Positions 7,771-14,846 of a stretch of DNA of 15,770 bases are shown here, in pieces; the stretch's first letter is position 1, and every line of letters starts with the position of its first letter. The notes beneath the pieces were generated by a model. The model was not told the DNA's origin. It saw only the letters and a program-made list of their open reading frames with translations, and did not search any database. The stretch spans positions 1 to 15,770 of the forward strand of contig CAMRBT010000015.1 of assembly GCA_947040475.1 (NCBI GenBank), given 5' to 3'. A program made the translations under genes and the position numbers. The DNA is from an uncultured Brevinema sp. Lineage in GTDB: Bacteria; Spirochaetota; Brevinematia; Brevinematales; Brevinemataceae.

Positions 7771-8160
7771 ATGAAAAAATTTATAATATTAGTTTTCTTA
7801 TTTTTTAGCAGTTGTGCTGGTGCTGATTTATTATTAAAAGGAGAACAAATAGGGGCTTTGTGGAATGGAAAATACGCAGAAGCATTAGTGGGTAGTGCTT
7901 ATCTCAATGTGGGTAATAAACAAGTCGATATTAGAAATGTCGATATTATACCAGAGCTTATTTATAATGTGGATCAAGTAATAGAACAAGAAAAAGAATT
8001 GAAGGTCTGGTTGGTTTTTGAGGGGCATTATCTTGCGATGAAAATGACAAGAGATGTACTCTCAGAAGCTAAAACAATAGTTTATCTGAATGATCCTACT
8101 ACGGTAAAAACAGAGTTTCCTACAGTTTTTAAAACAAATATTTTAATGATAAGATATTAA
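7771..8160 (+). CDS. Small exported protein, possible lipoprotein, function unknown
   Basis: A 129-residue protein I do not recognise. It opens with a typical export signal (KKFIILVFLFFSSCAGA): two lysines, a hydrophobic core and a cysteine at residue 15. The FSSC context is a loose fit to a lipobox, of the relaxed kind seen in spirochaete lipoproteins, so the mature protein may be lipid-anchored; cleavage by signal peptidase I after the AGA stretch is the alternative. The mature part (about 110 residues) is predicted mainly beta by alternating pattern, with no further membrane segment and no clear domain. The ATG follows a strong AGAGGAGG Shine-Dalgarno sequence at 7759-7766. The gene stands alone, divergent from the thioesterase operon and convergent with the yraN/FlgM-like pair. 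Its composition is like that of its neighbours. Confidence 0.8.
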   Translation: MKKFIILVFLFFSSCAGADLLLKGEQIGALWNGKYAEALVGSAYLNVGNKQVDIRNVDIIPELIYNVDQVIEQEKELKVWLVFEGHYLAMKMTRDVLSEAKTIVYLNDPTTVKTEFPTVFKTNILMIRY

Positions 8161-8163
8161 TTT

Positions 8164-8196
8164 AAAAAAAACAAACCCTCTCCGCAAGGAAGAGGG
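8164..8196 (-). terminator. Terminator of the yraN/FlgM-like transcript
   Basis: A GC-rich stem (CCCTCT at 8176-8181 with AGAGGG at 8191-8196, plus a short inner CC/GG pair and one bulged A) is followed on the - strand by a T-rich run with eight consecutive Ts (8171-8164). No T-run follows on the + strand, so it is a weak terminator at best for the convergent gene at 7771. Confidence 0.75.
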
Positions 8197-8230
8197 ATTG
8201 TGAAAAACGCCCAAAACGGTAAAATAGTAA

Positions 8231-8437
8231 CTAATCAGAAATATGATCTGCTAGATATCCTTCAGAGAAAGCCATACTGATATTATCAGCAAGTCTATCT
8301 ATAGAGAAGTTTAAATAGTCAGGGTCATTGATCTTCGCCCTTAAGAACTGAGTTCTTTCTGGAGTTAATGATCCTGCATTAGTTTTGACTATCAAACGTT
8401 TTAAATTCCGTTTTTTGTCAAATAGTTGTTCAGACAC
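8231..8437 (-). CDS. Small protein resembling anti-sigma-28 factor FlgM
   Basis: A 68-residue protein. Its central part, TPERTQFLRAKINDPDYLNF followed by SIDRLADNI, matches the spacing of the FlgM C-terminal helices (Arg, then Leu-Arg-x-x-Ile, then Tyr, then an Ala-containing helix), the part that binds and inhibits the flagellar sigma factor FliA/WhiG. The basic N-terminus (KKRNLKRLIVK) is not diagnostic. FlgM is usually 70-100 residues, so length fits. The motif is short and degenerate in all FlgM families, and no flagellar gene is adjacent, so the call is tentative; an unrelated helical regulator is possible. The start is GTG, with GAGG seven bases upstream, 12 bases after the yraN stop, indicating co-transcription with yraN. 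It is followed by a terminator. Confidence 0.5.
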   Translation of the reverse strand: MSEQLFDKKRNLKRLIVKTNAGSLTPERTQFLRAKINDPDYLNFSIDRLADNISMAFSEGYLADHISD

Positions 8438-8449
8438 GATGTAACCTCA

Positions 8450-8800
8450 TCACAGAAAATTTGGTTTGTGTCCAATCTCCTCAACGTTACCCTCGGGTCC
8501 TAGAAGAATAAAAACAACATCGAATTGCATTTCTTTAAAAGAGACATCTTCTTTCTCAATAAAAATCTCTGCGCTAGCTCGGAGACGTTTCATCTTTTGA
8601 AATCCAATGGCAATATCGAAGTCCTTTTTATTTTTTCTAGTCTTGACTTCTATAAATAATAATATATCTTGATTTAGAAAGATAAGATCGATTTCACCTT
8701 TCTTTGTAAAATAATTTTCGGTAATAAACTCAAAGCCTTTACCAATTAAATATTTTTTTGCGATTTGTTCGCCTAAATAACCCAATTCTTTTGTTTTCAA
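8450..8800 (-). CDS. yraN: YraN/UPF0102 family endonuclease-like protein
   Basis: A 116-residue protein with the full UPF0102 pattern: LGYLGEQIAKKYL at the N-terminus, GEIDLIF at 35-41 and LLFIEVKTRKN at 47-57. Asp38, Glu51 and Lys53 form the restriction-endonuclease-like D...ExK site, so it probably binds and may cut or process DNA; the biological role of the family is unsettled, with links to recombination and competence proposed by gene context. The start is a TTG with AAAAAGG nine bases upstream; no in-frame ATG lies nearby, and the TTG gives the conserved N-terminus at the right place. It is the first gene of a two-gene transcript with the FlgM-like gene. Confidence 0.92.
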   Translation of the reverse strand: MKTKELGYLGEQIAKKYLIGKGFEFITENYFTKKGEIDLIFLNQDILLFIEVKTRKNKKDFDIAIGFQKMKRLRASAEIFIEKEDVSFKEMQFDVVFILLGPEGNVEEIGHKPNFL

Positions 8801-8860
8801 TTATTTAAACCTTTTTCTGTAAGCTTTTTTTGAAATGATAATAAATTTTCGGAGTATTAC

Positions 8861-8915
8861 ATGAATGCTTTATAGTATATTAAAAATACTTTTAAAAATA
8901 CTATAAAGCATTCAT
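8861..8915. repeat. Perfect 18-bp inverted repeat in a divergent intergenic region
   Basis: The arm ATGAATGCTTTATAGTAT (8861-8878) is repeated exactly in inverted form at 8898-8915, separated by a 19-base AT-rich spacer. The spacer and right arm also hold two direct copies of TAAAAATACT (8881-8890 and 8893-8902). No T-run follows on either strand, so it is not an ordinary terminator. It ends 15 bases before the -35 box of the WG-repeat gene and lies in the upstream region of yraN, so an operator for a dimeric regulator or a structured leader is plausible. Confidence 0.85.
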
Positions 8916-8930
8916 ATTTCAAGTATTTGA

Positions 8931-8959
8931 TTGAAAAAATTTCTATCTTATGTTATACT
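8931..8959 (+). promoter_or_regulatory. Promoter of the WG-repeat protein gene
   Basis: A -35 TTGAAA (8931-8936), a 17-base spacer and a -10 TATACT (8954-8959) with an extended-10 TG at 8951-8952. Transcription should start near 8966, which places the in-frame ATG at 8950 upstream of the transcript and supports the start at 9004. Confidence 0.82.
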
Positions 8960-9003
8960 ATTGTCTAAATAACTATTTAAATAATTATAATGTAGAGGGT
9001 TTT

Positions 9004-11160
9004 ATGAGATCATTGTTTTTTATTAGCCTAATGTTAATGTCGGTAAATGTATTCTCTCAAAGATTATACCCTTTTCCTCAAGATGGAAAATGGGGGTATA
9101 TTGATAAATCAGGAACAATAGTAGTTAAAGCTACCTATAATTCTGCAGGTCATTTTGTTGAAGGAATGGCAAAAGTTGCTAAAATAAATGATAGAGATGA
9201 ATATTTGTATGGTTTTGTTGATATAACAGGACGTGAAGTGATTCCCCCAAAATTTGTAACAGTATCAGATTTTGATGGTGGTAGTGCTCGTGTAAAAATT
9301 CGAGAAAAATATTTTTATTTATTAAAGAATGGAACTGTACTGACACAAAATGCTTTTGATGATGTTTATGCCGCTACTAATGGTGTATCTATCTTTCAAC
9401 AAGGTGATAAATTTGGTTATGCAAATGCTGAAGGAAAAGTCATTTTAAGTGCAAGATTCACAAGAGCTTATAATTTTAGTGACGACGGTTTTGCTGTTGT
9501 TAGTACTAATGAAGGTCGTAGATTGGAGTATGGTATTATCACTAAAGAAGGTACTTTTTTAATTAAGCCTGAATATGCAGGTCTTAAACACTTTGTTGGA
9601 GGATATTCTGCTTTAAAAGACGGTAGCAAATGGATTGTTATCGATAACAAAGGACGACCTGTTTCTGACACTGAGTTTGATGCTGTCGGGGAATTTTCCA
9701 ATGGTTTAATCAATGTAAAAAAAGGCAGAAAATGGGGCTTTATAGATAGTGCTGGTGAAATAATTATTCCTTTCGATTATGATGTAGCAGATAAGTTTTC
9801 TAAAGGGCTTGCTATTGTCGGAAATGGCAAACTATATGGATATGTTAATAAAGAGGGAGTGCAAGTTGCTCCTTATGAATTTACTAGAGCAACGAGATTT
9901 GATGGTAAACTAGCACGTGTCGCTCAAGGTAATAAAAATGGATTTATGAATGCAGAAGGTCGTTATAATCTAACAGATAAAATATCTTCTATAGGTTCTT
10001 TTAATTTTGGAAGAGCAAGAATGAGAGTAGGTAATAACTATGGATATTATGGTAATGATGCTAAATTAGCTATTAAACCAACTTTTCTCTATGCTTCTGA
10101 TTTTAGAGATGATCTAGCAATGACCATGACACCTGTTGCTGGTGGGTACAAAGCTTCCTATATTAATAAATTGGGAACTATCATAAAAACATGGTTAGTC
10201 CTCTCAAAACCTATCTTCAAAAATAAAGATATTTTTTATTCTATTATTTATCCAAGTGTTCCTTTTTATAAAGATAGTGACCCAAATTCTAGAGTGATTA
10301 TTAGAGCAAATTATGGAGATAGTTTTATAAAATCTTATCAAAGAATTGCAACCCCTCTCAATGGACACGGATTAAGTGGACTATTGTATGCTGCTGAATA
10401 CTATGCTCGTCCTGGATATATATTTTCAGAGGTGGTATCTTTATATTCTCCTCCTAAAATAGGAATAGGAATATCTACCTACTTTAGAGAAAATATAGGA
10501 ATAGTCTCAGAAACAGGTTCTCCGACTTCTTTTAAAGGACCTATGAATGCAGTGTTTTTTAATGGGGCAACTTTACAAAGAAAAGTCTCCTCTTCTACGG
10601 TAGAGGATAAATATTTTATTCCATTCATGAAAGTTAGTGAGTCTTTATTTTTATTTGCAGCAGCCTTAGGTAGTCCTATTGCAGAATATCCTGATAATTC
10701 AGGTAATTTGCCTAATTATCTATCTTCAGCAGAAACAGTTCGTTTTTCTGGACGTAAAGATGCTGATGATAAACCGACTTCTTATGTATTAACACAGCAA
10801 AGGTCTAGAGTAAATGTTTCTGAAACGAGATTTGGGATTAATGTTGTTTATACTTATCCTATACCAGAATTTTCTGGTCGATCAGAAAAAAAAGAGCCTA
10901 TCTTTATTGCAGACGATTCAAACTTAAAATCAATAGAAGAGCCTATTGTTGAAGAAATTCAAACTAATAACATGTTAGATCAAGTAATGAAAACTTCTGA
11001 TGATCAAAATCAAACAGAGCTCATTATAGAACAAGTAACAACTACTAATTCTATTGATTTAACAGATGCAATCATTATGGACGCTATTAAAAATACTAAT
11101 GTTACTACAGAAAGTGTAAGATCTTCTTTACCGGGTAATACCGTTACTGTTATAGAATAG
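9004..11160 (+). CDS. Secreted WG-repeat protein
   Basis: A 718-residue exported protein. Residues 1-19 (MRSLFFISLMLMSVNVFSQ) form a signal peptide. From about 28 to 392 run ten or eleven WG repeats of roughly 35-40 residues, with cores such as GKWGYIDKSG, DKFGYANAEGK, RKWGFIDSAGE and KLYGYVNKEG, each followed by a hydrophobic/Phe-rich strand and a 'G(L/M)A.V' type strand. Such repeats form a repetitive beta structure; their ligands are mostly unknown. Around 415-480 a segment with PFYKDSDPNSRVIIRANYGD resembles a bacterial SH3 domain. The last ~85 residues are acidic and rich in Thr, Asn, Asp and Glu, likely disordered. No membrane anchor or sorting signal is visible, so it is probably periplasmic or surface-associated. 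The start at 9004 is chosen for AGAGGG at 8994-8999, the signal peptide and the promoter position; an ATG at 8950 would add 18 non-signal residues. Function unknown. Confidence 0.9.
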   Translation: MRSLFFISLMLMSVNVFSQRLYPFPQDGKWGYIDKSGTIVVKATYNSAGHFVEGMAKVAKINDRDEYLYGFVDITGREVIPPKFVTVSDFDGGSARVKIREKYFYLLKNGTVLTQNAFDDVYAATNGVSIFQQGDKFGYANAEGKVILSARFTRAYNFSDDGFAVVSTNEGRRLEYGIITKEGTFLIKPEYAGLKHFVGGYSALKDGSKWIVIDNKGRPVSDTEFDAVGEFSNGLINVKKGRKWGFIDSAGEIIIPFDYDVADKFSKGLAIVGNGKLYGYVNKEGVQVAPYEFTRATRFDGKLARVAQGNKNGFMNAEGRYNLTDKISSIGSFNFGRARMRVGNNYGYYGNDAKLAIKPTFLYASDFRDDLAMTMTPVAGGYKASYINKLGTIIKTWLVLSKPIFKNKDIFYSIIYPSVPFYKDSDPNSRVIIRANYGDSFIKSYQRIATPLNGHGLSGLLYAAEYYARPGYIFSEVVSLYSPPKIGIGISTYFRENIGIVSETGSPTSFKGPMNAVFFNGATLQRKVSSSTVEDKYFIPFMKVSESLFLFAAALGSPIAEYPDNSGNLPNYLSSAETVRFSGRKDADDKPTSYVLTQQRSRVNVSETRFGINVVYTYPIPEFSGRSEKKEPIFIADDSNLKSIEEPIVEEIQTNNMLDQVMKTSDDQNQTELIIEQVTTTNSIDLTDAIIMDAIKNTNVTTESVRSSLPGNTVTVIE

Positions 11161-11176
11161 AAAATAATATATAAAT

Positions 11177-11205
11177 AAAAAAGCTCCCATTATGGGAGCT
11201 TTTTT
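11177..11205. terminator. Bidirectional terminator between WG-repeat gene and clpC
   Basis: A near-perfect symmetrical element: six As, the stem AGCTCCCAT/ATGGGAGCT (11182-11190 and 11192-11200), then six Ts. It reads as a hairpin followed by a T-run on both strands, so it can end both convergent transcripts. Confidence 0.92.
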
Positions 11206-11215
11206 ATTTGTGAAA

Positions 11216-13792
11216 TTAATTTTCTGTTTTTTCTGTTTCTGTTGTCTTTTTAGCTTTAGGAGCTTTCTTGGCTACTGGCTTTTTAGCTTCCGTAGTCTTT
11301 TTAGCTCTAGGTTTTTTAGTAATATTTTCTATCAATGATCTCATTTTTAAGGAGAAATCTAATTCTTCTTTATCTTTTTTAACACTGATTTCTAAATACT
11401 CAATCTCAGGATTTGGAGGAGTATTACTTTCTAAAACTTTTTGAGTTGCAGGGATCTCAAGATACTTGGAAATACCACGTTTTAAAGAACGGGCACCATA
11501 AGGAGCTTGGAATGATTTTTCTATAATATGTTTAATAGAATTTTCATCTACTACAAATTGAATACCTTGGAATCTCATACCTTGATTTAATTCAGCAATC
11601 ATATTAGCACAAATATCAATAAGTGTTGTTTCATCCAGAGGATTGAAAATAATTGATTCATCAATACGATTTAAGAATTCAGGTCTGAAATAACGTTTTA
11701 GATCTCCCATAACCATATCTTTTCGTTTTTCATATTCTTGAACAGGCTCAGAAAAACCAAGTGCAGATTTTTGGGTAAGCTTTTCTGTTCCCAAATTGGA
11801 AGTAAAGATAATCAACGCATTTTTGAAACTAACTTTTTCACCCATAGAATCCGTAACATGACCTTCATCTAAAATTTGTAAAAACATATTAAAAATTTCT
11901 GGATTTGCTTTTTCTATTTCATCAAAAAGAAGGATAGAATAAGGCTTACGTTTTATATGTTCTGTTAATTCGCCACCATTTTCATGACCTATGTACCCAG
12001 GAGGTGCTCCTAATAAACGAGAAGAATTATGTTTGTCCATAAACTCACTCATATCAATACGGATTAAAGCCTCTTCTGTGCCAAACATAATACGAGCTAA
12101 AGCTTTAGCTAATTCTGTTTTACCAACGCCTGTAGGTCCTAAGAAGATATAACTTCCTATAGGTTTTCTAAAGTCTCTAATTCCTACTGCATTTTTTTTG
12201 ACAGCATTACTAATAGAGGCAATGGCATGATCTTGACCTTTGATAGTCTTTTGAAGATTTTGTTCTAAATCCAGATACTTACTATATTCACCATCTGTGT
12301 TGAGCTGTTGAATAGGAATATCTGTCATGCGTGAAAGCACTTTACAAATTTCAGCACTGTCAATGACGACATCTTCTTGTCTTGCTGTTGCAAGCCATTC
12401 TTCTCTTAATTCGGCAAGTTCAGTCTTTTTAGCTCTTAAGGTATCTCTTAATTCAGCAGCATTTTCGTATTGTTGTTTGTTCACAAGATCATTTTTATGA
12501 TTTTCTAAACGGGACAATTCAAGTTCTAATTCAACAAGATTTTCTGGTTTATCAGAAAGTATTGCTGCTACTTGAGCACCAGCTTCATCAATAATATCTA
12601 TTGCTTTATCTGGAAAATGTCTATCAGTGATATAACGAGATGCTAATTGAACAGCAGTTTTAAGTGCTTGAGGGGTATAAGTTATATTATGAAATTCTTC
12701 ATACTTACTTTTTAGTCTAGTCAAAATAGTAATAGTTTCGTCTATACTTGGTTCTCCAATACGTATTGGTTGAAAACGACGGACAAGAGCCTTGTCTTTT
12801 TCGATACGTTTTTTGTATTCATCAAAAGTAGTAGCACCAATAGTTTTTATGAGTCCACGTGCGAGGGCAGGTTTAAGCATGTTTGAAGCGTCTAAAGCTC
12901 CTTCAGCATTACCAGCACCTAAAATAGTATGAATTTCGTCAATAAACAAAATCACATCTTTATCTTTTTCAGCTTCTGTCATAAGAGCTTTGAGTCTTTC
13001 CTCAAATTCTCCTCTGTATTTAGTTCCAGCAACAAGAGAACCCATATCTAATAAAAGAATCTTTTTTCCAAGAAGAGGTTCTGGTACAGAATTAGAAACG
13101 ATTAACTGAGCAATTCCTTCGATAATGGAAGTTTTACCCACACCAGGTTCGCCAATTAAGATAGGATTGTTTTTGGTGCGTCTGCATAAAACTTGTAAAA
13201 CACGAGCAATTTCTTTTTTACGACCAACGACGGGATCAAGTTTACCTTCAGCAGCTTCATCTGTAATATTTTTACAGAATTTGTCTAAGAAAGGAGTTTT
13301 GACTTGTTTTTTCTTTTTATTCCACGTACGAAGTTCGCCGTAACCAACGATATTAATGACAGCATTGCGTAATTGATGAATATCAATATCTCTATTTTCA
13401 ATGATAAAAGGAATAATTGCTTGAGGATAATTTTCGTTGAAAATACCAAGTAATAAATGTTCTGTTCCAATATAATTATGACCAACAAGTTTTGCTTCTT
13501 GTCTAGCACTTTCGATGATTTGGTAGACACGTTTGGAGATAGGAATACCACCTAAGGTTAGGGTATCACTACCTTGTCCACGTAAAGCAAATTCAACTTC
13601 ATTTTGTAACTCTTCTATACTTAGTCCCAAATTTTGTAAAGTTTTGATAGCTGCACTTTCGACTTCTCGGAGCATTCCTAAAAAAATATGTTCTGGGATT
13701 AATTCTTCACTAAATAAACGACGAGCTTCTTGCTGAGCGATGATAGATACAACACGTTGAGCGCGGTGTGTAAATCCTGTAAAATCGTACAT
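11216..13792 (-). CDS. clpC: ATP-dependent Clp protease ATP-binding subunit ClpC
   Basis: An 858-residue Hsp100 unfoldase that feeds substrates to ClpP. It begins MYDFTGFTHRAQRVV, the canonical ClpC N-domain (two Clp_N repeats, about 1-145). AAA-1 has Walker A GEPGVGKTS near 214 and Walker B ILFIDEIHT near 280. A middle coiled-coil (about 418-465) contains the UVR-type KQQYENAAELRD segment typical of ClpC rather than ClpA. AAA-2 has GPTGVGKTE near 552, ILLFDEIEKA near 619 and sensor-2 GARSLKR. An LGF tripeptide at about 678-680 is the ClpP-docking loop, so this is a ClpP partner, not a ClpB-type disaggregase. The last ~33 residues are an unusual Lys/Ala/Thr/Pro-rich tail with repeated AKKTTE and AKK blocks. 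The ATG at 13792 has an AGGAAGG Shine-Dalgarno sequence; the in-frame ATG at 13828 coincides with the -10 box. No mcsA, mcsB or ctsR gene is adjacent. Confidence 0.96.
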   Translation of the reverse strand: MYDFTGFTHRAQRVVSIIAQQEARRLFSEELIPEHIFLGMLREVESAAIKTLQNLGLSIEELQNEVEFALRGQGSDTLTLGGIPISKRVYQIIESARQEAKLVGHNYIGTEHLLLGIFNENYPQAIIPFIIENRDIDIHQLRNAVINIVGYGELRTWNKKKKQVKTPFLDKFCKNITDEAAEGKLDPVVGRKKEIARVLQVLCRRTKNNPILIGEPGVGKTSIIEGIAQLIVSNSVPEPLLGKKILLLDMGSLVAGTKYRGEFEERLKALMTEAEKDKDVILFIDEIHTILGAGNAEGALDASNMLKPALARGLIKTIGATTFDEYKKRIEKDKALVRRFQPIRIGEPSIDETITILTRLKSKYEEFHNITYTPQALKTAVQLASRYITDRHFPDKAIDIIDEAGAQVAAILSDKPENLVELELELSRLENHKNDLVNKQQYENAAELRDTLRAKKTELAELREEWLATARQEDVVIDSAEICKVLSRMTDIPIQQLNTDGEYSKYLDLEQNLQKTIKGQDHAIASISNAVKKNAVGIRDFRKPIGSYIFLGPTGVGKTELAKALARIMFGTEEALIRIDMSEFMDKHNSSRLLGAPPGYIGHENGGELTEHIKRKPYSILLFDEIEKANPEIFNMFLQILDEGHVTDSMGEKVSFKNALIIFTSNLGTEKLTQKSALGFSEPVQEYEKRKDMVMGDLKRYFRPEFLNRIDESIIFNPLDETTLIDICANMIAELNQGMRFQGIQFVVDENSIKHIIEKSFQAPYGARSLKRGISKYLEIPATQKVLESNTPPNPEIEYLEISVKKDKEELDFSLKMRSLIENITKKPRAKKTTEAKKPVAKKAPKAKKTTETEKTEN

Positions 13793-13827
13793 AATACCTT
13801 CCTGTTTTGTTGTAACATTTTTTAACA

Positions 13828-13855
13828 TCTATATATTAGAGTTTATTTTTATCAA
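13828..13855 (-). promoter_or_regulatory. Probable clpC promoter
   Basis: On the - strand there is a -35 TTGATA (13855-13850), a 16-base spacer and a -10 TATAGA (13833-13828). The predicted start near 13821 gives a leader of about 29 bases. The intergenic region (13793-13889) shows no CIRCE element and no CtsR-type tandem heptad that I can see, so the mode of heat-shock control is not evident. Confidence 0.6.
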
Positions 13856-13889
13856 ATTAGATTCTATTTCGGTTATTTTTACTTGAAAC

Positions 13890-14774
13890 TTAATTAGCTT
13901 TTTTTGTCTCTAAAGGGGCAATAAATACAGCCGCTATAATACAAATATAAGCAAGAATTTGTATTATAGATAATTCTATTTTAAATAAAAGAACATCTGC
14001 TATCGTTGAAAAAATTGTCTGAGAAGCTAAAATCAATGCCGTTACAATAGGATGAGAAAGTCTTTGCCCATAAAAAAACAATTGATAGCCTATCGTTCCA
14101 GCTCCTAGTCCAATAAATAAAACCGCCTGTATTAGGGTAGGATTGGACCAATTAATAGCAGTAGAGGCAGTAGATTGGAAAAGTACGATGGGGATACAGA
14201 GTATCATAAAAGGAATACTTTGATAGAATTGTACAATTCCAGGATTGAGATCAGTTGGAAGAATTCTGGAACATAAAATAATATAGGCAGTATAGCCTAT
14301 ACCGGCAAATAAACATATAACAACACCTATATTTAGAGGAGTTTTAGATGTACCAATAGTAAGAATTATAGTACCTGTAAAAGATAACACAATTCCTATA
14401 ATTAAATTTTTAGATAGCTTTTGTTTGTAATGAATTACAAAATATAAAGGAACAAAAATAACATTGAGTGATAAAACTAATAGACCTATAGAACCATATT
14501 GAACCATGCGTAGTCCATAGATAGAACATATAATAGCGAAGAATAAAACAGAACCTGTGATTAGACAATTCTTGATAACATTAAAAGGAGTTTTGAAAAT
14601 TGTTTGAAAATAAATAATTCCAAAAATCACGAAAGGAAAGGAATAGCGTATTAGTAATTCTAAAAACACACTAACATTATTAGCGCCTAAGTAACGAGTA
14701 GGGATATAAGCTATCCCCCAAATAAAGGAAGCTCCTAAAAGGAGAAATGTACCCAATAAAGATTTGGAATTCAT
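13890..14774 (-). CDS. EamA/DMT-family permease, copy 1
   Basis: A 294-residue polytopic membrane protein with about ten hydrophobic segments in two halves, the arrangement of two EamA domains in the drug/metabolite transporter superfamily. The first membrane segment carries the typical LLLGASFIWGIAYIPTRYLG, and the second half has GAGTIGYQLFFYGQRL and IVTALILASQTIFSTIADVL, matching the family's conserved end. Members export amino acids, metabolites or drugs; nothing here tells the substrate. It is about 64% identical by hand alignment to the neighbour at 14847-15728, and their leaders match perfectly. The ATG has GGAG eight bases upstream. It has its own promoter between the two copies and is followed by clpC after 97 bases with no clear terminator, so some read-through into clpC is possible. 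Confidence 0.9.
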   Translation of the reverse strand: MNSKSLLGTFLLLGASFIWGIAYIPTRYLGANNVSVFLELLIRYSFPFVIFGIIYFQTIFKTPFNVIKNCLITGSVLFFAIICSIYGLRMVQYGSIGLLVLSLNVIFVPLYFVIHYKQKLSKNLIIGIVLSFTGTIILTIGTSKTPLNIGVVICLFAGIGYTAYIILCSRILPTDLNPGIVQFYQSIPFMILCIPIVLFQSTASTAINWSNPTLIQAVLFIGLGAGTIGYQLFFYGQRLSHPIVTALILASQTIFSTIADVLLFKIELSIIQILAYICIIAAVFIAPLETKKAN

Positions 14775-14816
14775 AAATATTCTCCAATAGTATTATAATA
14801 TTATAAACGATAACAG
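14752..14816. repeat. Direct repeat, copy 1: 5' end and leader of permease gene
   Basis: These 65 bases are identical to 15706-15770 at an offset of 954 bases. They span the first 23 coding bases of the permease and the 42 bases upstream, including the Shine-Dalgarno sequence and TATAAT-rich -10 region. The second copy runs into the window edge, so the repeat may be longer. Confidence 0.95.
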
Positions 14817-14828
14817 TAAGTGATTCAA
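14800..14828 (-). promoter_or_regulatory. Promoter of permease copy 1
   Basis: On the - strand there is a -35 TTGAAT (14828-14823), a 17-base spacer and a perfect -10 TATAAT (14805-14800). The -10 is inside the block shared with copy 2; the -35 lies outside what can be compared, just after the end of copy 2's gene. Transcription would start near 14793, about 19 bases before the ATG. Confidence 0.75.
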
Positions 14829-14846
14829 TATACTTTGAATAAAAAA

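Noticed and set aside
8861..8915. Miniature transposable element explanation for the 18-bp inverted repeat
   Set aside because: No flanking target-site duplication is visible and no second copy occurs in this window; a genome-wide search would be needed to revive the idea.
9468..9713. Open frame on the - strand inside the WG-repeat gene
   Set aside because: Antisense to regular WG repeats; it exists because the repeats avoid stop-forming codons in that frame.
13125..13736. Several short open frames on both strands within the clpC N-terminal half
   Set aside because: They overlap conserved ClpC domains and encode nothing recognisable.
13793..13889. Possible CIRCE or CtsR heat-shock operator upstream of clpC
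   Set aside because: I looked for the CIRCE inverted repeat and for tandem CtsR heptads and saw neither; a short GTTA/TGTTAC resemblance in the leader is too weak to report.
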